DNA of 64,000 nt from JBLXBZ01 sp048265185 (GTDB lineage Bacteria; Pseudomonadota; Alphaproteobacteria; Rhizobiales; Stappiaceae). A program made the position numbers and the translations under genes. Location: assembly GCA_048265185.1 (NCBI GenBank), contig JBLXBZ010000006.1, forward strand, positions 168,788 through 232,787, in the 5' to 3' direction. Under the pieces are notes generated by a model. The model was given only the letters and a program-made list of their open reading frames with translations. It had not been told where the DNA came from and ran no database searches. Below, piece after piece: positions 17,123-26,598 of this stretch (within the stretch, counting starts at the first letter, position 1; each line of letters begins with the position of its first letter).

Positions 17123-19666
17123 ATGAATGATTTAGAGACCCGGTCACATCCTCCGGTGATCGACCGGTCGGAAAAATCCGGCAATATCGTGCTGTTGATG
17201 TTGCTGGCAGTTGGTCTCGTCGCCGCCGCCGCCGCATTCGCATTGATGAGCCGGGAGAACGCCGAACCATATGTGCTTGCGCTTCTTGGAGTGCTTGCCG
17301 TGGTGGGCGTGTTTTCGCTGTTTGCAGGAGCTATAGGGCTTTTACGCTTTTCCACGCGGCAGGTGTCTAATCCCATTTCCGCGGCGTTTCTCGATGGCTT
17401 GGACGACGGCGTTTTGGTCACGGAGGCGGATGGGCGGATCATATACGCCAACCACGCCTATGCGAGCCTGACCAACGCCGCCGCCGCTGCTGAAGTGCGC
17501 AGCGTCGAGCGTGTTTTCTCATCTGATCCGTCTACGGCGGACGCGATCTTTCGTCTCTCTCAGGCGGTGCGGGGAAACCGCCTGGCGGTTGAGGAAATTC
17601 GTCTTGCGCATCGTCTGGGCGCATTGGACGGGGAGCCGCGTTGGTACCGGGTGAGCGTGAGCGCCTTGCAGGTGGCGGGCGCGCAGAGCAATGGCGGTTT
17701 TTATACGGTATGGCAAATTTCTGATATCACGCGAGACCGCGCGGAGCAGGAGACGTCTTTTCAGGAATTGCAACGCGTTATCAATTTTCTCGATCACGCG
17801 CCGGCGGGTTTTTTCTCAGCGGACGGGTCAGGAAAGCTTGTTTATCTGAATGCGACGCTGGCGGACTGGTTGGGCTATGACCTAGCTCAATTTGAATCCG
17901 GGGTAATTGACTTGTCTGAATTTGTGCGCGGCGACGGCTCAGCCTTGCTCCGTTCTATGCAAGGGCAGCCGGGCGAGGTGAAGACCGAGACATTTGATTT
18001 GGATTTAGTGACGAAAAATGGCCGCGGCGTTCCTGTGCGTTTGGTGCATCGGGTTCCCTTCGGGGCAAAAGGCGTGCCGGGAGAAAGCCGCACTTTGGTG
18101 CTGAATCGATCGCGCGGGGAAGAAGAGGCGGAGGCTCTGCGCGCCGCCGAAGTGCGTTTCGCCCGTTTTTTCAACAACACGCCAATCGCAATCGCATCCT
18201 TGGACGCAAAAGGGAATGTTGGACGAACGAACGCGCCGTTCCAGCGCTTGTTTGGGCAAGTCGTAGCCTCGGAAGGCACGACGCGGCTGGTCGATTTGGT
18301 GACCCCGTCGGCGCGTGGGAAGTTAGAAGTTCTGTTGCTGGCCGCCGCTGATGGTCAGAGCGAAATTCCCCCAATTGACCTGGCTTTGGACGAGCGTGAA
18401 GATGGTCGTTCCGCGACCTTTTACGTTTCCGCCGTTCAGGACGGGGAAGGAGACAGCGAAGAAGCAATCGTTTATGCGCTTGAAACAACCAAGCAGCGAG
18501 TTCTTGAAGCGCAATTCGCGCAAGGTCAGAAAATGCAGGCCATCGGTCAGCTTGCAGGCGGCGTAGCGCATGACTTCAATAACGTGCTGACTGCGATTAT
18601 CGGGTTTTCCGACTTGCTTCTCGCCAGCCATCGCCCCAGCGATCCGTCCTTCCAGGACATTATGAACATCAAACAAAACGCTAATCGGGCGGCCGGTCTG
18701 GTGCGTCAGCTTCTGGCGTTTTCGCGCCGTCAAACCCTTCGTCCAAAAGAATTGGCGTTGAACGACGTGCTGGCGGATCTGTCGATCCTGCTTGACCGGT
18801 TGCTCGGCGAAAAAGTCGAGTTGAAAGTCATGCATGGCCGCGATCTTTGGCCGGTGATGGCTGACGTAAACCAGCTGGAGCAGGTTATCGTCAATCTTGC
18901 TGTGAACGCCCGGGACGCAATGCAAGATGGGGGCCTATTGAAAATCCGCACGGCGAATGTAAGTGAGCAGGAAGCGGCGAGCGCCATTAACGCCCGGGGA
19001 ATGCCACGGGCCGAATATGTGCTAATCGAAGTCATTGATAGCGGTCATGGCATGACGCCCGACGTCATGGAGAAAATTTTCGAACCATTCTTTTCGACAA
19101 AAGACGTCGGCAAGGGTACAGGGCTGGGGCTCTCCACGGTCTATGGAATTGTCAAACAAACGGGCGGTTATATTTTCTGCTCCAGTGAGATTGAAGTCGG
19201 AACGACATTCCGCATTTTCCTTCCTCGTCATGTTCGTGACGAGGCCGCGGAGCCTGTGTCGAAACAGGTTGAGCAAGTTCAACTGACCGATCTTACGGGA
19301 TCGGCGACGATTTTGCTTGTTGAGGATGAAGAAGCCGTGCGTGCGTTCGCCGCCCGGGCGCTGTCTTCTCGCGGGTATAAGGTTTATGAAGCGGCCAGCG
19401 GCACGGAAGCTCTTGAAGTAATGGAAGAGATCGACAGCCAGATTGATCTGGTCGTTTCGGATGTGGTCATGCCTGAGATGGATGGGCCAACGCTTTTACG
19501 CGAACTGCGCAAGACGCACCCTGAGCTGAAAATTATTTTCGTATCCGGCTACGCAGAAGACGCTTTTGAAAAGAACTTGCCGGAAAACGAAAAATTCTCT
19601 TTCCTGCCAAAGCCTTTTACGTTGAAGCAACTCGCAACCACGGTGAAAGAGGTTCTGTCCAGCTAG
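17123..19666 (+). CDS. cckA: Cell-cycle hybrid histidine kinase CckA
   Basis: CckA phosphorylates CtrA and CpdR through ChpT and so controls the alphaproteobacterial cell cycle and motility genes. The 847-residue protein has two membrane helices (about 22-42 and 52-75), PAS-like regions at about 90-455, a HisKA domain with phospho-acceptor His483 in G-G-V-A-H-D-F-N-N, a HATPase with G-K-G-T-G-L-G-L-S, and a C-terminal receiver with Asp780 in V-S-D-V-V-M-P-E-M-D-G. GGAG lies 9 nt before the chosen ATG; a TTG precedes it by one codon. It lies directly after flhB on the same strand. Confidence 0.93.
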   Translation: MNDLETRSHPPVIDRSEKSGNIVLLMLLAVGLVAAAAAFALMSRENAEPYVLALLGVLAVVGVFSLFAGAIGLLRFSTRQVSNPISAAFLDGLDDGVLVTEADGRIIYANHAYASLTNAAAAAEVRSVERVFSSDPSTADAIFRLSQAVRGNRLAVEEIRLAHRLGALDGEPRWYRVSVSALQVAGAQSNGGFYTVWQISDITRDRAEQETSFQELQRVINFLDHAPAGFFSADGSGKLVYLNATLADWLGYDLAQFESGVIDLSEFVRGDGSALLRSMQGQPGEVKTETFDLDLVTKNGRGVPVRLVHRVPFGAKGVPGESRTLVLNRSRGEEEAEALRAAEVRFARFFNNTPIAIASLDAKGNVGRTNAPFQRLFGQVVASEGTTRLVDLVTPSARGKLEVLLLAAADGQSEIPPIDLALDEREDGRSATFYVSAVQDGEGDSEEAIVYALETTKQRVLEAQFAQGQKMQAIGQLAGGVAHDFNNVLTAIIGFSDLLLASHRPSDPSFQDIMNIKQNANRAAGLVRQLLAFSRRQTLRPKELALNDVLADLSILLDRLLGEKVELKVMHGRDLWPVMADVNQLEQVIVNLAVNARDAMQDGGLLKIRTANVSEQEAASAINARGMPRAEYVLIEVIDSGHGMTPDVMEKIFEPFFSTKDVGKGTGLGLSTVYGIVKQTGGYIFCSSEIEVGTTFRIFLPRHVRDEAAEPVSKQVEQVQLTDLTGSATILLVEDEEAVRAFAARALSSRGYKVYEAASGTEALEVMEEIDSQIDLVVSDVVMPEMDGPTLLRELRKTHPELKIIFVSGYAEDAFEKNLPENEKFSFLPKPFTLKQLATTVKEVLSS

Positions 19667-19701
19667 CGACAAGACAAGGAGCTGCAGAATCATAAGCGAG
19701 C

Positions 19702-19730
19702 GTCGGCGGGGGATGTGTGATCCCGCCGAC
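19702..19730 (+). terminator. GC-rich hairpin after cckA
   Basis: A 9-bp stem (GTCGGCGGG with CCCGCCGAC) around an 11-nt loop lies 35 nt after the cckA stop and 40 nt before the convergent lipoprotein stop. No long U tract follows on either strand. It is a plausible transcript end but not a classic intrinsic terminator. Confidence 0.4.
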
Positions 19731-19770
19731 CGTTGCTGTTGGATTTTCTGGGAAAGGATACGGCGAATAG

Positions 19771-20268
19771 TTACGAGCTGGCGCAACCGCGTCCTTCGGC
19801 TTTTGTTTTCAAGCCGACCAGGCTTTCCATGGTGTTGGGATTGCCTGGAAGTGCGTAGGATTGGGCCAACGCGGTGCGTGCGTTGTTAATGATCGCCAGA
19901 TCCTGAACCGCAAAAGTCTGGCATCCCGACCCTTGAAAGCGCACACGTACGCGAATGATTCGATCGCCATTGTCTGAAGGACCAAACTCTGCGTCTAAAG
20001 CAGGGTTAGCTTCCCGGATGGCGCGTTCCATGACCACCATGTTTGGTTGATTCTGCACGACGATGGTGCCGCGTTGGGCGGCGCTTGAAACCAGCGTGGC
20101 GCGAACTGTGGCCGGGTCTGTCGCGATATTGACGGATTGGGCGCCTTTGGGAACGCTCAATTTTGGCTGCGCAGTTTTTTGCTCGGCCGGGCTAGTCTTG
20201 TTTGTGCCGCCGCCTCCACAAGCCGCCAATGCTGTTGATATCAGGGCAAGGGCCAGAATATTACGCAT
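19771..20268 (-). CDS. Putative lipoprotein, function unknown
   Basis: The product has 165 residues from the ATG at 20268, which has GAGG upstream; an in-frame start 33 nt earlier is less likely. The N-terminus is a lipoprotein signal with L-A-A-C followed by Gly-Gly-Gly-Gly. The mature part is a small domain with two cysteines (G-S-G-C-Q-T-F and G-R-G-C-A) that could form a disulfide. I do not recognise the family. It is on the same strand as alaS but ahead of a terminator that ends alaS, so it has its own promoter. Confidence 0.7.
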   Translation of the reverse strand: MRNILALALISTALAACGGGGTNKTSPAEQKTAQPKLSVPKGAQSVNIATDPATVRATLVSSAAQRGTIVVQNQPNMVVMERAIREANPALDAEFGPSDNGDRIIRVRVRFQGSGCQTFAVQDLAIINNARTALAQSYALPGNPNTMESLVGLKTKAEGRGCASS

Positions 20269-20571
20269 GGATTTATCCTCGTGTCGGGGCTCTGGTTGCA
20301 TACTTTAAACCACTTTCGCTGAATTGTGGTTATGATTTCCTACCGCATTCTATTTAACTTCAGGAGGCGGAACGATAGCAAAGAAATAACAATTTTATTT
20401 CCGCTTACGCGTATGATCAGCCACTCTTCATCAGTTCTATGTAGCGGTTAACATACTATCGCGAAGCAATCCAAATTACAGCTGCTCAAAATATGGCGCA
20501 TGTGCGCGATCTTCGCTCGGACGTGTCAGAAATGCCTCATTCTCTCAGCTGAAATGTTTCCTAAGACCTCC

Positions 20572-20606
20572 AAAAAAGGCCGAGCCGTTTGAAATCCGGC
20601 TCGGCC
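20572..20606 (-). terminator. Intrinsic terminator of alaS
   Basis: On the minus strand a 10-bp stem (GGCCGAGCCG with CGGCTCGGCC, 8-nt loop) is followed by six T. It lies 70 nt beyond the alaS stop. The rest of 20269-20676 holds only the lipoprotein promoter region and no gene I can support. Confidence 0.88.
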
Positions 20607-20676
20607 TCTTTAAGCGTTTCTTTGTCTGTAAACGACGAAGAGTTAGATGATTCTCATAATGCGCTGTTTGTCGGTT

Positions 20677-23334
20677 TTAAAGCGCTTGCAAATACGCTTC
20701 GATAGCGGTGACGGCGGCTTCGGCTTTTGAGAAGTCAGCGCCGCCAGCCTGCGCCATGTCCGCACGCCCGCCGCCGCCGCGTCCGTCAAGAGTTTCAGCG
20801 CCAAGCTTCACAAGATCGACCGCGGACACTCGAGCTGTCAGGTCTTCCGTAACGCCAACGACGATAGAAACTTTACCTCCCTCTGAGCCGTTGATCATAA
20901 CCACGACGCCTGACTGAACTTGCGACTTGGCTTGATCGACTAAACTTTTCAGGTCTTTTGGGTTAATTCCCTCCACAATCTTGGAGAGGAAATTGACGCC
21001 GCCAACGTCGCGCGGAGCGTCTTGAGCGCCGCCGCCGGCGCCCATGGCTAATTTTCGCTTGGCGTCGGCGAGGTCTTTTTCAAGTTTGCGGCGCTCGTCG
21101 ATAAGCGCTCCAACCCGGGTGGCGACGTCGGCGGGGGCAACTTTTAATATACCGGCGGCCTCGCGAAGCCTTGCATTTTGCTGCTCCAGATAGCGGCGGG
21201 CGGAGGCTCCGGTGAGAGCCTCGATACGTCTTACGCCGGCGGCTACAGCGCTTTCGCCCACCAGAGTGACCAGTCCAATGTCGCCGGTGCGGCGTGCGTG
21301 GGTGCCTCCGCAAAGCTCTAGCGAATAGGTTTGTCCGGTCCTTTCCCCATGCATCGCGGTTCCCATTGAAACCACGCGAACTTCTTCTCCGTATTTTTCG
21401 CCGAACAGGGCCATGGCCCCTTGTTCAATCGCGTCGTCGACGCCCATGAGGCGGGTTTCGATCGGCGCGTTCTGCAACACGATCTCATTGGTTAGCTGCT
21501 CTATGGCGTGCAACTCTTCCTGAGTGACCGGCTTGGGATGGGAGAAGTCGAAACGCAAACGCTCAGGCGAAACGAGTGAGCCTTTCTGGGCCACATGAGT
21601 TCCAAGGGTTTCGCGCAGCGCTTCATGGATTAGGTGAGTCGCGGAGTGGTTTGAGCGGATTGCGCCGCGACGCGCGGCGTCGACAGCAAGCTCAAGCGTC
21701 ATGCCGACGCACAGGCATCCTTCTTCGACGGTGACCGCATGGGCGAAGAGATTGTCCACTTTCTTCTGGGTGTCGGTGACGCGGGCGCGAACGCCGGGGG
21801 CGCTCAAAACGCCAGTGTCGCCTACCTGGCCACCCGACTCTCCGTAGAATGAGGTCTGGTTGAAGACGACGAACCCGCTTTCGCCGGCGCGCAGCTCCAT
21901 TGCGTCCGCGCCGTCATTGACGATGGCCGTGACGACGCTTTCCACCGCTTCCGTCTCATAGCCCAGAAATTCCGTGGCGCCCACACGCTCTTTAAGTGAA
22001 AACCAAACGGCGTCGGTGGCGGATTCACCCGACCCAGACCAAGCGGCGCGCGCTTCTGCGCGCTGACGCTCCATAGCGGTTTCAAAACCGGTCGCGTCGA
22101 CGCTAATACCGCGTGAGCGCAGCGCGTCTTGTGTGAGATCAAGGGGGAAGCCGTATGTGTCATAAAGCTTGAAGGCGGTTTCCCCGTCCAGCTCTTCTCC
22201 TTCGTTCATGTCAAGGGTCGCTTCTTCCAGAAGGCCCAATCCACGCTCTAGCGTGCGCCTGAATCTATTCTCCTCTAAAAGGAGCGTTTCGCTGATCATG
22301 GCTTCGGCGCGTGCGAGCTCCGGATAGGCGCGTCCCATCTCGCGCACCAATGTCGGCACGAGACGGTGCATCAGCGGGTCGGCGGCGCCGAGCATGTGAG
22401 CGTGACGCATGGCCCGGCGCATGATCCGGCGCAGCACGTAGCCGCGTCCTTCATTGGAGGGCAATACGCCGTCGGCGATCAGAAAACTTGTGGAGCGAAG
22501 GTGGTCGGCGATCACCCGGTGGCTGGCCACCGCCTTGCCTTCGGCTTCGACGCCGGTGGCGTTGACGGAGGAGGCGATCAGCGCCCGGAACAGGTCAATA
22601 TCGTAATTGTTATGAACGCCCTGCATGACGGCGGCCACGCGCTCAAGCCCCATTCCCGTGTCAATTGACGGGCGCGGCAGATCGACACGTTGGTCCGTTA
22701 ATTGTTCGTACTGCATGAAAACCAGATTCCAGATTTCAATGAATCTGTCGCCGTCTTCATCTGGCGATCCGGGAGGGCCGCCCCATACATGGTCGCCGTG
22801 GTCATAGAAAATTTCCGAGCAAGGGCCGCAAGGACCTGTGTCGCCCATGACCCAAAAATTATCCGAGGTGGCGATGCGAATGATCTTGGCGTCTGACAGG
22901 CCTGCTATTTTGCGCCATAGGTCATGCGCTTGATCATCTTCCGCGTAAACCGTGACCAGCAATTTGTCCTTGGGCAGACCAAATTCCTTGGTGATCAGAT
23001 TCCAGGCGAGCTCAATGGCGGTTTCCTTGAAATAATCGCCGAAGGAAAAGTTTCCGAGCATTTCAAAGAATGTGTGGTGACGCGCAGTGTATCCCACATT
23101 ATCGAGATCGTTATGCTTGCCTCCGGCGCGGACGCATTTTTGTGAGGTGGTGGCGCGGGAGTAGGAAAGCTTTTCGACGCCGGTGAAGACGTTCTTAAAT
23201 GGCACCATTCCGGCGTTGGTGAACATCAGCGTTGGGTCGTTGCGTGGCACCAAAGGTCCGGACGGTACGATTTCATGTCCATTTTTTTTGAAATAGTCCA
23301 GAAACGAAGTTCGGATTTCGTTTACGCCGCTCAT
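20677..23334 (-). CDS. alaS: Alanyl-tRNA synthetase
   Basis: AlaS charges tRNA-Ala in the cytoplasm. The 885-residue product is full length: class II catalytic core with F-T-N-A-G-M-V-P-F-K-N-V-F and the motif 2 C-V-R-A-G-G-K-H-N-D-L region, the editing domain with H-S-A-T-H zinc ligands and C-G-G-T-H, and a C-terminal DHHA1 domain with the Gly-rich G-R-G-G-G-G-R-A-D-M-A-Q-A-G-G. It follows recA on the same strand, a pairing seen in many bacteria, but 494 nt separate the two. An inverted repeat lies in its upstream region. Confidence 0.98.
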   Translation of the reverse strand: MSGVNEIRTSFLDYFKKNGHEIVPSGPLVPRNDPTLMFTNAGMVPFKNVFTGVEKLSYSRATTSQKCVRAGGKHNDLDNVGYTARHHTFFEMLGNFSFGDYFKETAIELAWNLITKEFGLPKDKLLVTVYAEDDQAHDLWRKIAGLSDAKIIRIATSDNFWVMGDTGPCGPCSEIFYDHGDHVWGGPPGSPDEDGDRFIEIWNLVFMQYEQLTDQRVDLPRPSIDTGMGLERVAAVMQGVHNNYDIDLFRALIASSVNATGVEAEGKAVASHRVIADHLRSTSFLIADGVLPSNEGRGYVLRRIMRRAMRHAHMLGAADPLMHRLVPTLVREMGRAYPELARAEAMISETLLLEENRFRRTLERGLGLLEEATLDMNEGEELDGETAFKLYDTYGFPLDLTQDALRSRGISVDATGFETAMERQRAEARAAWSGSGESATDAVWFSLKERVGATEFLGYETEAVESVVTAIVNDGADAMELRAGESGFVVFNQTSFYGESGGQVGDTGVLSAPGVRARVTDTQKKVDNLFAHAVTVEEGCLCVGMTLELAVDAARRGAIRSNHSATHLIHEALRETLGTHVAQKGSLVSPERLRFDFSHPKPVTQEELHAIEQLTNEIVLQNAPIETRLMGVDDAIEQGAMALFGEKYGEEVRVVSMGTAMHGERTGQTYSLELCGGTHARRTGDIGLVTLVGESAVAAGVRRIEALTGASARRYLEQQNARLREAAGILKVAPADVATRVGALIDERRKLEKDLADAKRKLAMGAGGGAQDAPRDVGGVNFLSKIVEGINPKDLKSLVDQAKSQVQSGVVVMINGSEGGKVSIVVGVTEDLTARVSAVDLVKLGAETLDGRGGGGRADMAQAGGADFSKAEAAVTAIEAYLQAL

Positions 23335-23407
23335 GATTGACCCACTCGTTCATGTTCCCGAAGTTATCGCCACTTCGTCCATTTTTGTTGCTTGGCTGAG
23401 GCAAAAA

Positions 23408-23425
23408 TTGTCCTCATTTGGACAA
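23408..23425. repeat. Inverted repeat upstream of alaS
   Basis: Arms TTGTCC and GGACAA, perfect, with a 6-nt spacer, centred about 82 nt upstream of the alaS start. It could be an operator or a leader hairpin. The rest of 23335-23828 shows no gene I can support. Confidence 0.35.
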
Positions 23426-23757
23426 CCTGTAGATTATTTTTATCTGCAAGGCTATTTTTGCGAATCTTTAAATCGCTTTTATCGGCGCGTTGGTGGGCTG
23501 TCCAGCCATGCAAGCAGTTTTGGGCTCATGGAAGCGTTTTAGTTTGGGGAAGCGGCGCCAATACGCCGATATGATAGCTCATAAACTGTAGGGAAGGCGT
23601 CTGTGGCGGCGGCTTTACGCTCTGCGCGCATTATGATTGCCGCAGAAGCAGGATAGGTCATCTTGATTGTTACGCGCGGGTCCGAGACGAGGAGCGCCTG
23701 AAAACTGAAATGATCGGGGCTCGTTTGGACGTCCCGGTCTAACGCGGCGATTGAGCC

Positions 23758-23792
23758 GCCAGTTAACGCCGGGGGCCAGTTAACGCCGGGGG
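23758..23792. repeat. Tandem 17-nt repeat downstream of recA
   Basis: Two exact copies of GCCAGTTAACGCCGGGGG, with a period of 17 nt and one shared G, lie next to a GC-rich hairpin and just beyond the recA stop. The bases are far more G-rich than the surroundings. Its origin is unclear; it looks like a local duplication. Confidence 0.7.
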
Positions 23793-23796
23793 GGAC

Positions 23797-23821
23797 GCCG
23801 CGCGGCGTGGAGCCGCGCGGC
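23797..23821 (-). terminator. GC hairpin after recA
   Basis: Two copies of the self-complementary GCCGCGCGGC are separated by 5 nt, giving a 10-bp stem 7 nt after the recA stop. No U tract follows, so it would act as a stabilising 3' hairpin or a Rho-assisted end rather than a classic terminator. Confidence 0.5.
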
Positions 23822-23828
23822 ACGAGTT

Positions 23829-24890
23829 TCAGTCTTCTTCCTCACCCTCCGGATGGGTGATCTTTTCAGCGATCAACCCGGCGTTTTGACGAACCGCCAA
23901 TTCGATCTCGTCGGCCACTTCAGGGTTGTCTTTCAGGAACTGTTTTGCGTTTTCACGCCCTTGCCCGAGCCGCTGGCTATTGTAGGAGAACCATGCGCCT
24001 GACTTTTCGACGATGCCGACTTTGACGCCAAGGTCCACCAATTCGCCGACTTTTGAAATTCCTTGACCGTAAATAATGTCGAACTCCACCTGCTTGAACG
24101 GTGGAGCGACCTTGTTTTTGACTACTTTCACGCGCGTCTGGTTGCCGACGATTTCATCTTTGTCCTTGATCGCGCCGATCCGCCGGATGTCAAGGCGCAC
24201 GGATGCGTAGAACTTCAAGGCGTTGCCGCCGGTGGTGGTCTCCGGAGAGCCGAACATGACGCCGATTTTCATCCGGATCTGGTTGATGAAGATCACCATG
24301 CAGTTCGATCGGGATATGGAGCCGGTCAGTTTGCGCAGGGCTTGGCTCATGAGGCGCGCCTGAAGTCCGGGCAAAGAATCGCCCATGTCGCCTTCAAGCT
24401 CGGCTTTTGGCGTCAAGGCGGCGACGGAATCGATCACCAAAACGTCGATTGCGCCGGAGCGCACCAGAGTGTCGGCGATTTCAAGCGCTTGTTCGCCGGT
24501 GTCGGGCTGAGAAATCAACAGGTTGTCTATATTTACGCCCAATTTTCGAGCGTAAACCGGGTCTAGGGCGTGCTCTGCGTCGATAAAGGCGCAAACGCCG
24601 CCATTTTTTTGAGATTCAGCGGCTGTATGCAGGGCGAGCGTGGTTTTTCCTGAGGATTCTGGCCCGTAAATTTCTATGACGCGCCCTTTGGGGAGGCCGC
24701 CAATTCCAAGAGCTATATCAAGACCGATGGAGCCCGTTGAAATCGACTGAACTTCGACGACCTGTCCTTGCCCGAGCTTCATGATCGAGCCTTTTCCAAA
24801 GGCGCGTTCAATTTGCGACAAAGCGGCGTCTAATGCTTTAGTTTTATCCATTTGTTTGCCCTCGACAAGGCGCAAAGAACTCTGTGACAT
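23829..24890 (-). CDS. recA: Recombinase A
   Basis: RecA forms filaments on single-stranded DNA, drives strand exchange and triggers LexA cleavage. The 353-residue product is full length with Walker A G-P-E-S-S-G-K-T-T at 76-84, Walker B V-L-V-I-D-S-V-A-A-L, the loop segment I-N-Q-I-R-M-K-I-G and an acidic C-terminus (H-P-E-G-E-E-E-D). The start M-S-Q-S-S-L-R-L-V-E matches other alphaproteobacterial RecA proteins. An SOS-like box lies about 53-67 nt upstream. Confidence 0.98.
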   Translation of the reverse strand: MSQSSLRLVEGKQMDKTKALDAALSQIERAFGKGSIMKLGQGQVVEVQSISTGSIGLDIALGIGGLPKGRVIEIYGPESSGKTTLALHTAAESQKNGGVCAFIDAEHALDPVYARKLGVNIDNLLISQPDTGEQALEIADTLVRSGAIDVLVIDSVAALTPKAELEGDMGDSLPGLQARLMSQALRKLTGSISRSNCMVIFINQIRMKIGVMFGSPETTTGGNALKFYASVRLDIRRIGAIKDKDEIVGNQTRVKVVKNKVAPPFKQVEFDIIYGQGISKVGELVDLGVKVGIVEKSGAWFSYNSQRLGQGRENAKQFLKDNPEVADEIELAVRQNAGLIAEKITHPEGEEED

Positions 24891-24942
24891 AATGTGACGT
24901 TCCTTATTTCACGTCGTCGGCGACTATACAAACGAGAAAGTT

Positions 24943-24957
24943 GTACCTATTTTGTTC
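24943..24957. promoter_or_regulatory. Candidate LexA (SOS) box of recA
   Basis: GTAC-N7-GTTC matches the alphaproteobacterial LexA site GTTC-N7-GTTC at 7 of 8 bases, and sits about 60 nt upstream of recA, where an operator is expected. No better match was found in the 100 nt before the gene. Confidence 0.45.
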
Positions 24958-25356
24958 TGCGTATTTTATTATCTTTCAACATATTATAAAACAAGCATTT
25001 TTTTCAAATGTTCTTTTTTTGTTTTTTATAGAGGGGTGTGCTGCGTTTATATTTCCCCTATAAATTTTATTGAAGAATCGGTGTTGGACGCGCTGTCGCT
25101 TTCTTCTGCACGCTTGATTAAGCGGTTTTTGGCGGCGGCTTCTGGTTGACCGCTCTTGTTTTTGGAAGGGCGAAGGTCGACCGCCCTAAGGTCCGTATTT
25201 TGATTGTTATATTTGTAAATGATAGTCGTGTTGGCGGGAAATATTGAGCTGTCTCCTTGCGCGCCCTGAGTGTCGCTTCATGCGATGTTGTTATCATCCT
25301 ACTCGGTGCTATGTTCTGTAGTATCGTATGCGCAACGTTCTAAGGGCAGGAAAATA
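24958..25356 (+). other. AT-rich divergent region between recA and the channel cassette
   Basis: About 400 nt, strikingly T-rich at 24960-25040, with no supported gene. It contains a 6-bp hairpin (AGGGCG with CGCCCT near 25167-25187) and an ATAGAGGGG/CCCCTAT imperfect dyad near 25028-25065. It should hold the promoter of the four-gene cassette. Confidence 0.5.
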
Positions 25357-26544
25357 ATGTCGGACATCGTGGTAGAATCAGGGCAAACATTGGCGCCTCT
25401 TCAATATCTTGATCGAGCTGTTGGAGCCTTGCGGGAGATGGGCTTGACGCCTGATAGCACCGCCGAAGCGCCTATAAATGCGCTTTTGGAGCAAGTTTCA
25501 GATCTTTCGCCGGACAAGGTCGCGGCTATCGCCCGAACGCTTGGGCAGGCCTCCGTGTTCAACGAGGTTGTTCGCAACGAAATTCAGGCGATGTCCATTG
25601 GTGAGAGATATGAAGCGATTACATCGGCGTTTGATTCCATTCGCGATGACGCGAAAGGTCTTGTGGATCAGCTTGCCGATGGCAAAATTTCTTTTACGGA
25701 ATCCCTCTCCAATAAATGGCGCGACATGACGCGCGGAACGATTTCCGATCGTTTTGACAAGATCCGCGCTACTTACCTGGAGGTCGCCAAAGCGACCAAG
25801 GATCAAGTTGAGCGCGAACAACGCATCCTTGAAGCTTACCGTGATTACAGAGGGGCGTTGAAGCAGTCGGAGGTTTTGGCCCTAGAGGTGTTGAATAAGG
25901 CGACCTCACATTTGGATCAGGCTAAAAACGACCTTGAAAGCGCGAATAAGGCGGTTGAAGCCTATCAAGGTGATGACGCGGCTGGAAAGGCTAAACTTGA
26001 GCTTGCACGAGATGAGAAGATGCGCGTCATGCAGGATCAGGAAAAGCGCTATCAAATCGCAAAGGACCTCGCTGATAATCTGACTATCGGCTATAATACC
26101 TCGGAAGTGATTATGGCCCGTCTTATGCAAACAACCAACGCTAAAGAGCGCGTTTACGCCCAGTCCGTAAGTTTCTTTTCGACCAATGAGTCGGTGTTGA
26201 CGGCATTGAACGCTTCATTCACCGGACTGCAGGGGTTGCATGAATCAACGGAAACCTTGAACGCCATGAAAGCAGGCGTTTCGAAATCCCTTGAGACATT
26301 GGCCGAGATCGGCGATGCTGTGCAGTCTGAGGCGTTGAAAGCTGGGTACGGACCGACGGTTCAAGCGGCGGCGGTGAAGAAGCTTGTTGATTCCGTGGTG
26401 AATTTTCAGACAAACTCTCGTGAAATCATTCGCGAAATGCGCGATCAGGCGACACGGAATTCGGAAGAAATTCGCACGGCAGTCGAAGATGGAAAACGCC
26501 GTCTGGCCAAGCTGGCGGCCCAAGGCGACGGCCTTAAGGCTTGA
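25357..26544 (+). CDS. Coiled-coil cytoplasmic protein, first gene of the channel cassette
   Basis: The product has 395 residues from the ATG at 25357 (AGGA 7 nt upstream); a GTG 87 nt earlier is in frame but without support. No signal or membrane segment is visible. The N-terminal 100 residues look globular and helical. Residues about 110-260 are a long charged coiled coil, and the C-terminal third is helical with a final segment T-A-V-E-D-G-K-R-R-L. The helical layout and that ending faintly recall TelA-type toxic-anion-resistance proteins; this is not established. Three genes follow on the same strand with 40-57 nt gaps. Confidence 0.8.
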   Translation: MSDIVVESGQTLAPLQYLDRAVGALREMGLTPDSTAEAPINALLEQVSDLSPDKVAAIARTLGQASVFNEVVRNEIQAMSIGERYEAITSAFDSIRDDAKGLVDQLADGKISFTESLSNKWRDMTRGTISDRFDKIRATYLEVAKATKDQVEREQRILEAYRDYRGALKQSEVLALEVLNKATSHLDQAKNDLESANKAVEAYQGDDAAGKAKLELARDEKMRVMQDQEKRYQIAKDLADNLTIGYNTSEVIMARLMQTTNAKERVYAQSVSFFSTNESVLTALNASFTGLQGLHESTETLNAMKAGVSKSLETLAEIGDAVQSEALKAGYGPTVQAAAVKKLVDSVVNFQTNSREIIREMRDQATRNSEEIRTAVEDGKRRLAKLAAQGDGLKA

Positions 26545-26598
26545 AGCGCGTCAATGGCGTTGTGTAAGCCAATGACGATATATAAAAAGAGATGAGAG

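Noticed and set aside
23539..23823. 95-residue minus-strand frame between alaS and recA
   Set aside because: Its first part is only the G-rich repeats and hairpin, there is no ribosome site, and the product resembles no known family.
24952..25149. 65-residue plus-strand frame upstream of the channel cassette
   Set aside because: It is made of T-rich DNA and reads as Phe/Tyr-rich nonsense without a ribosome site.
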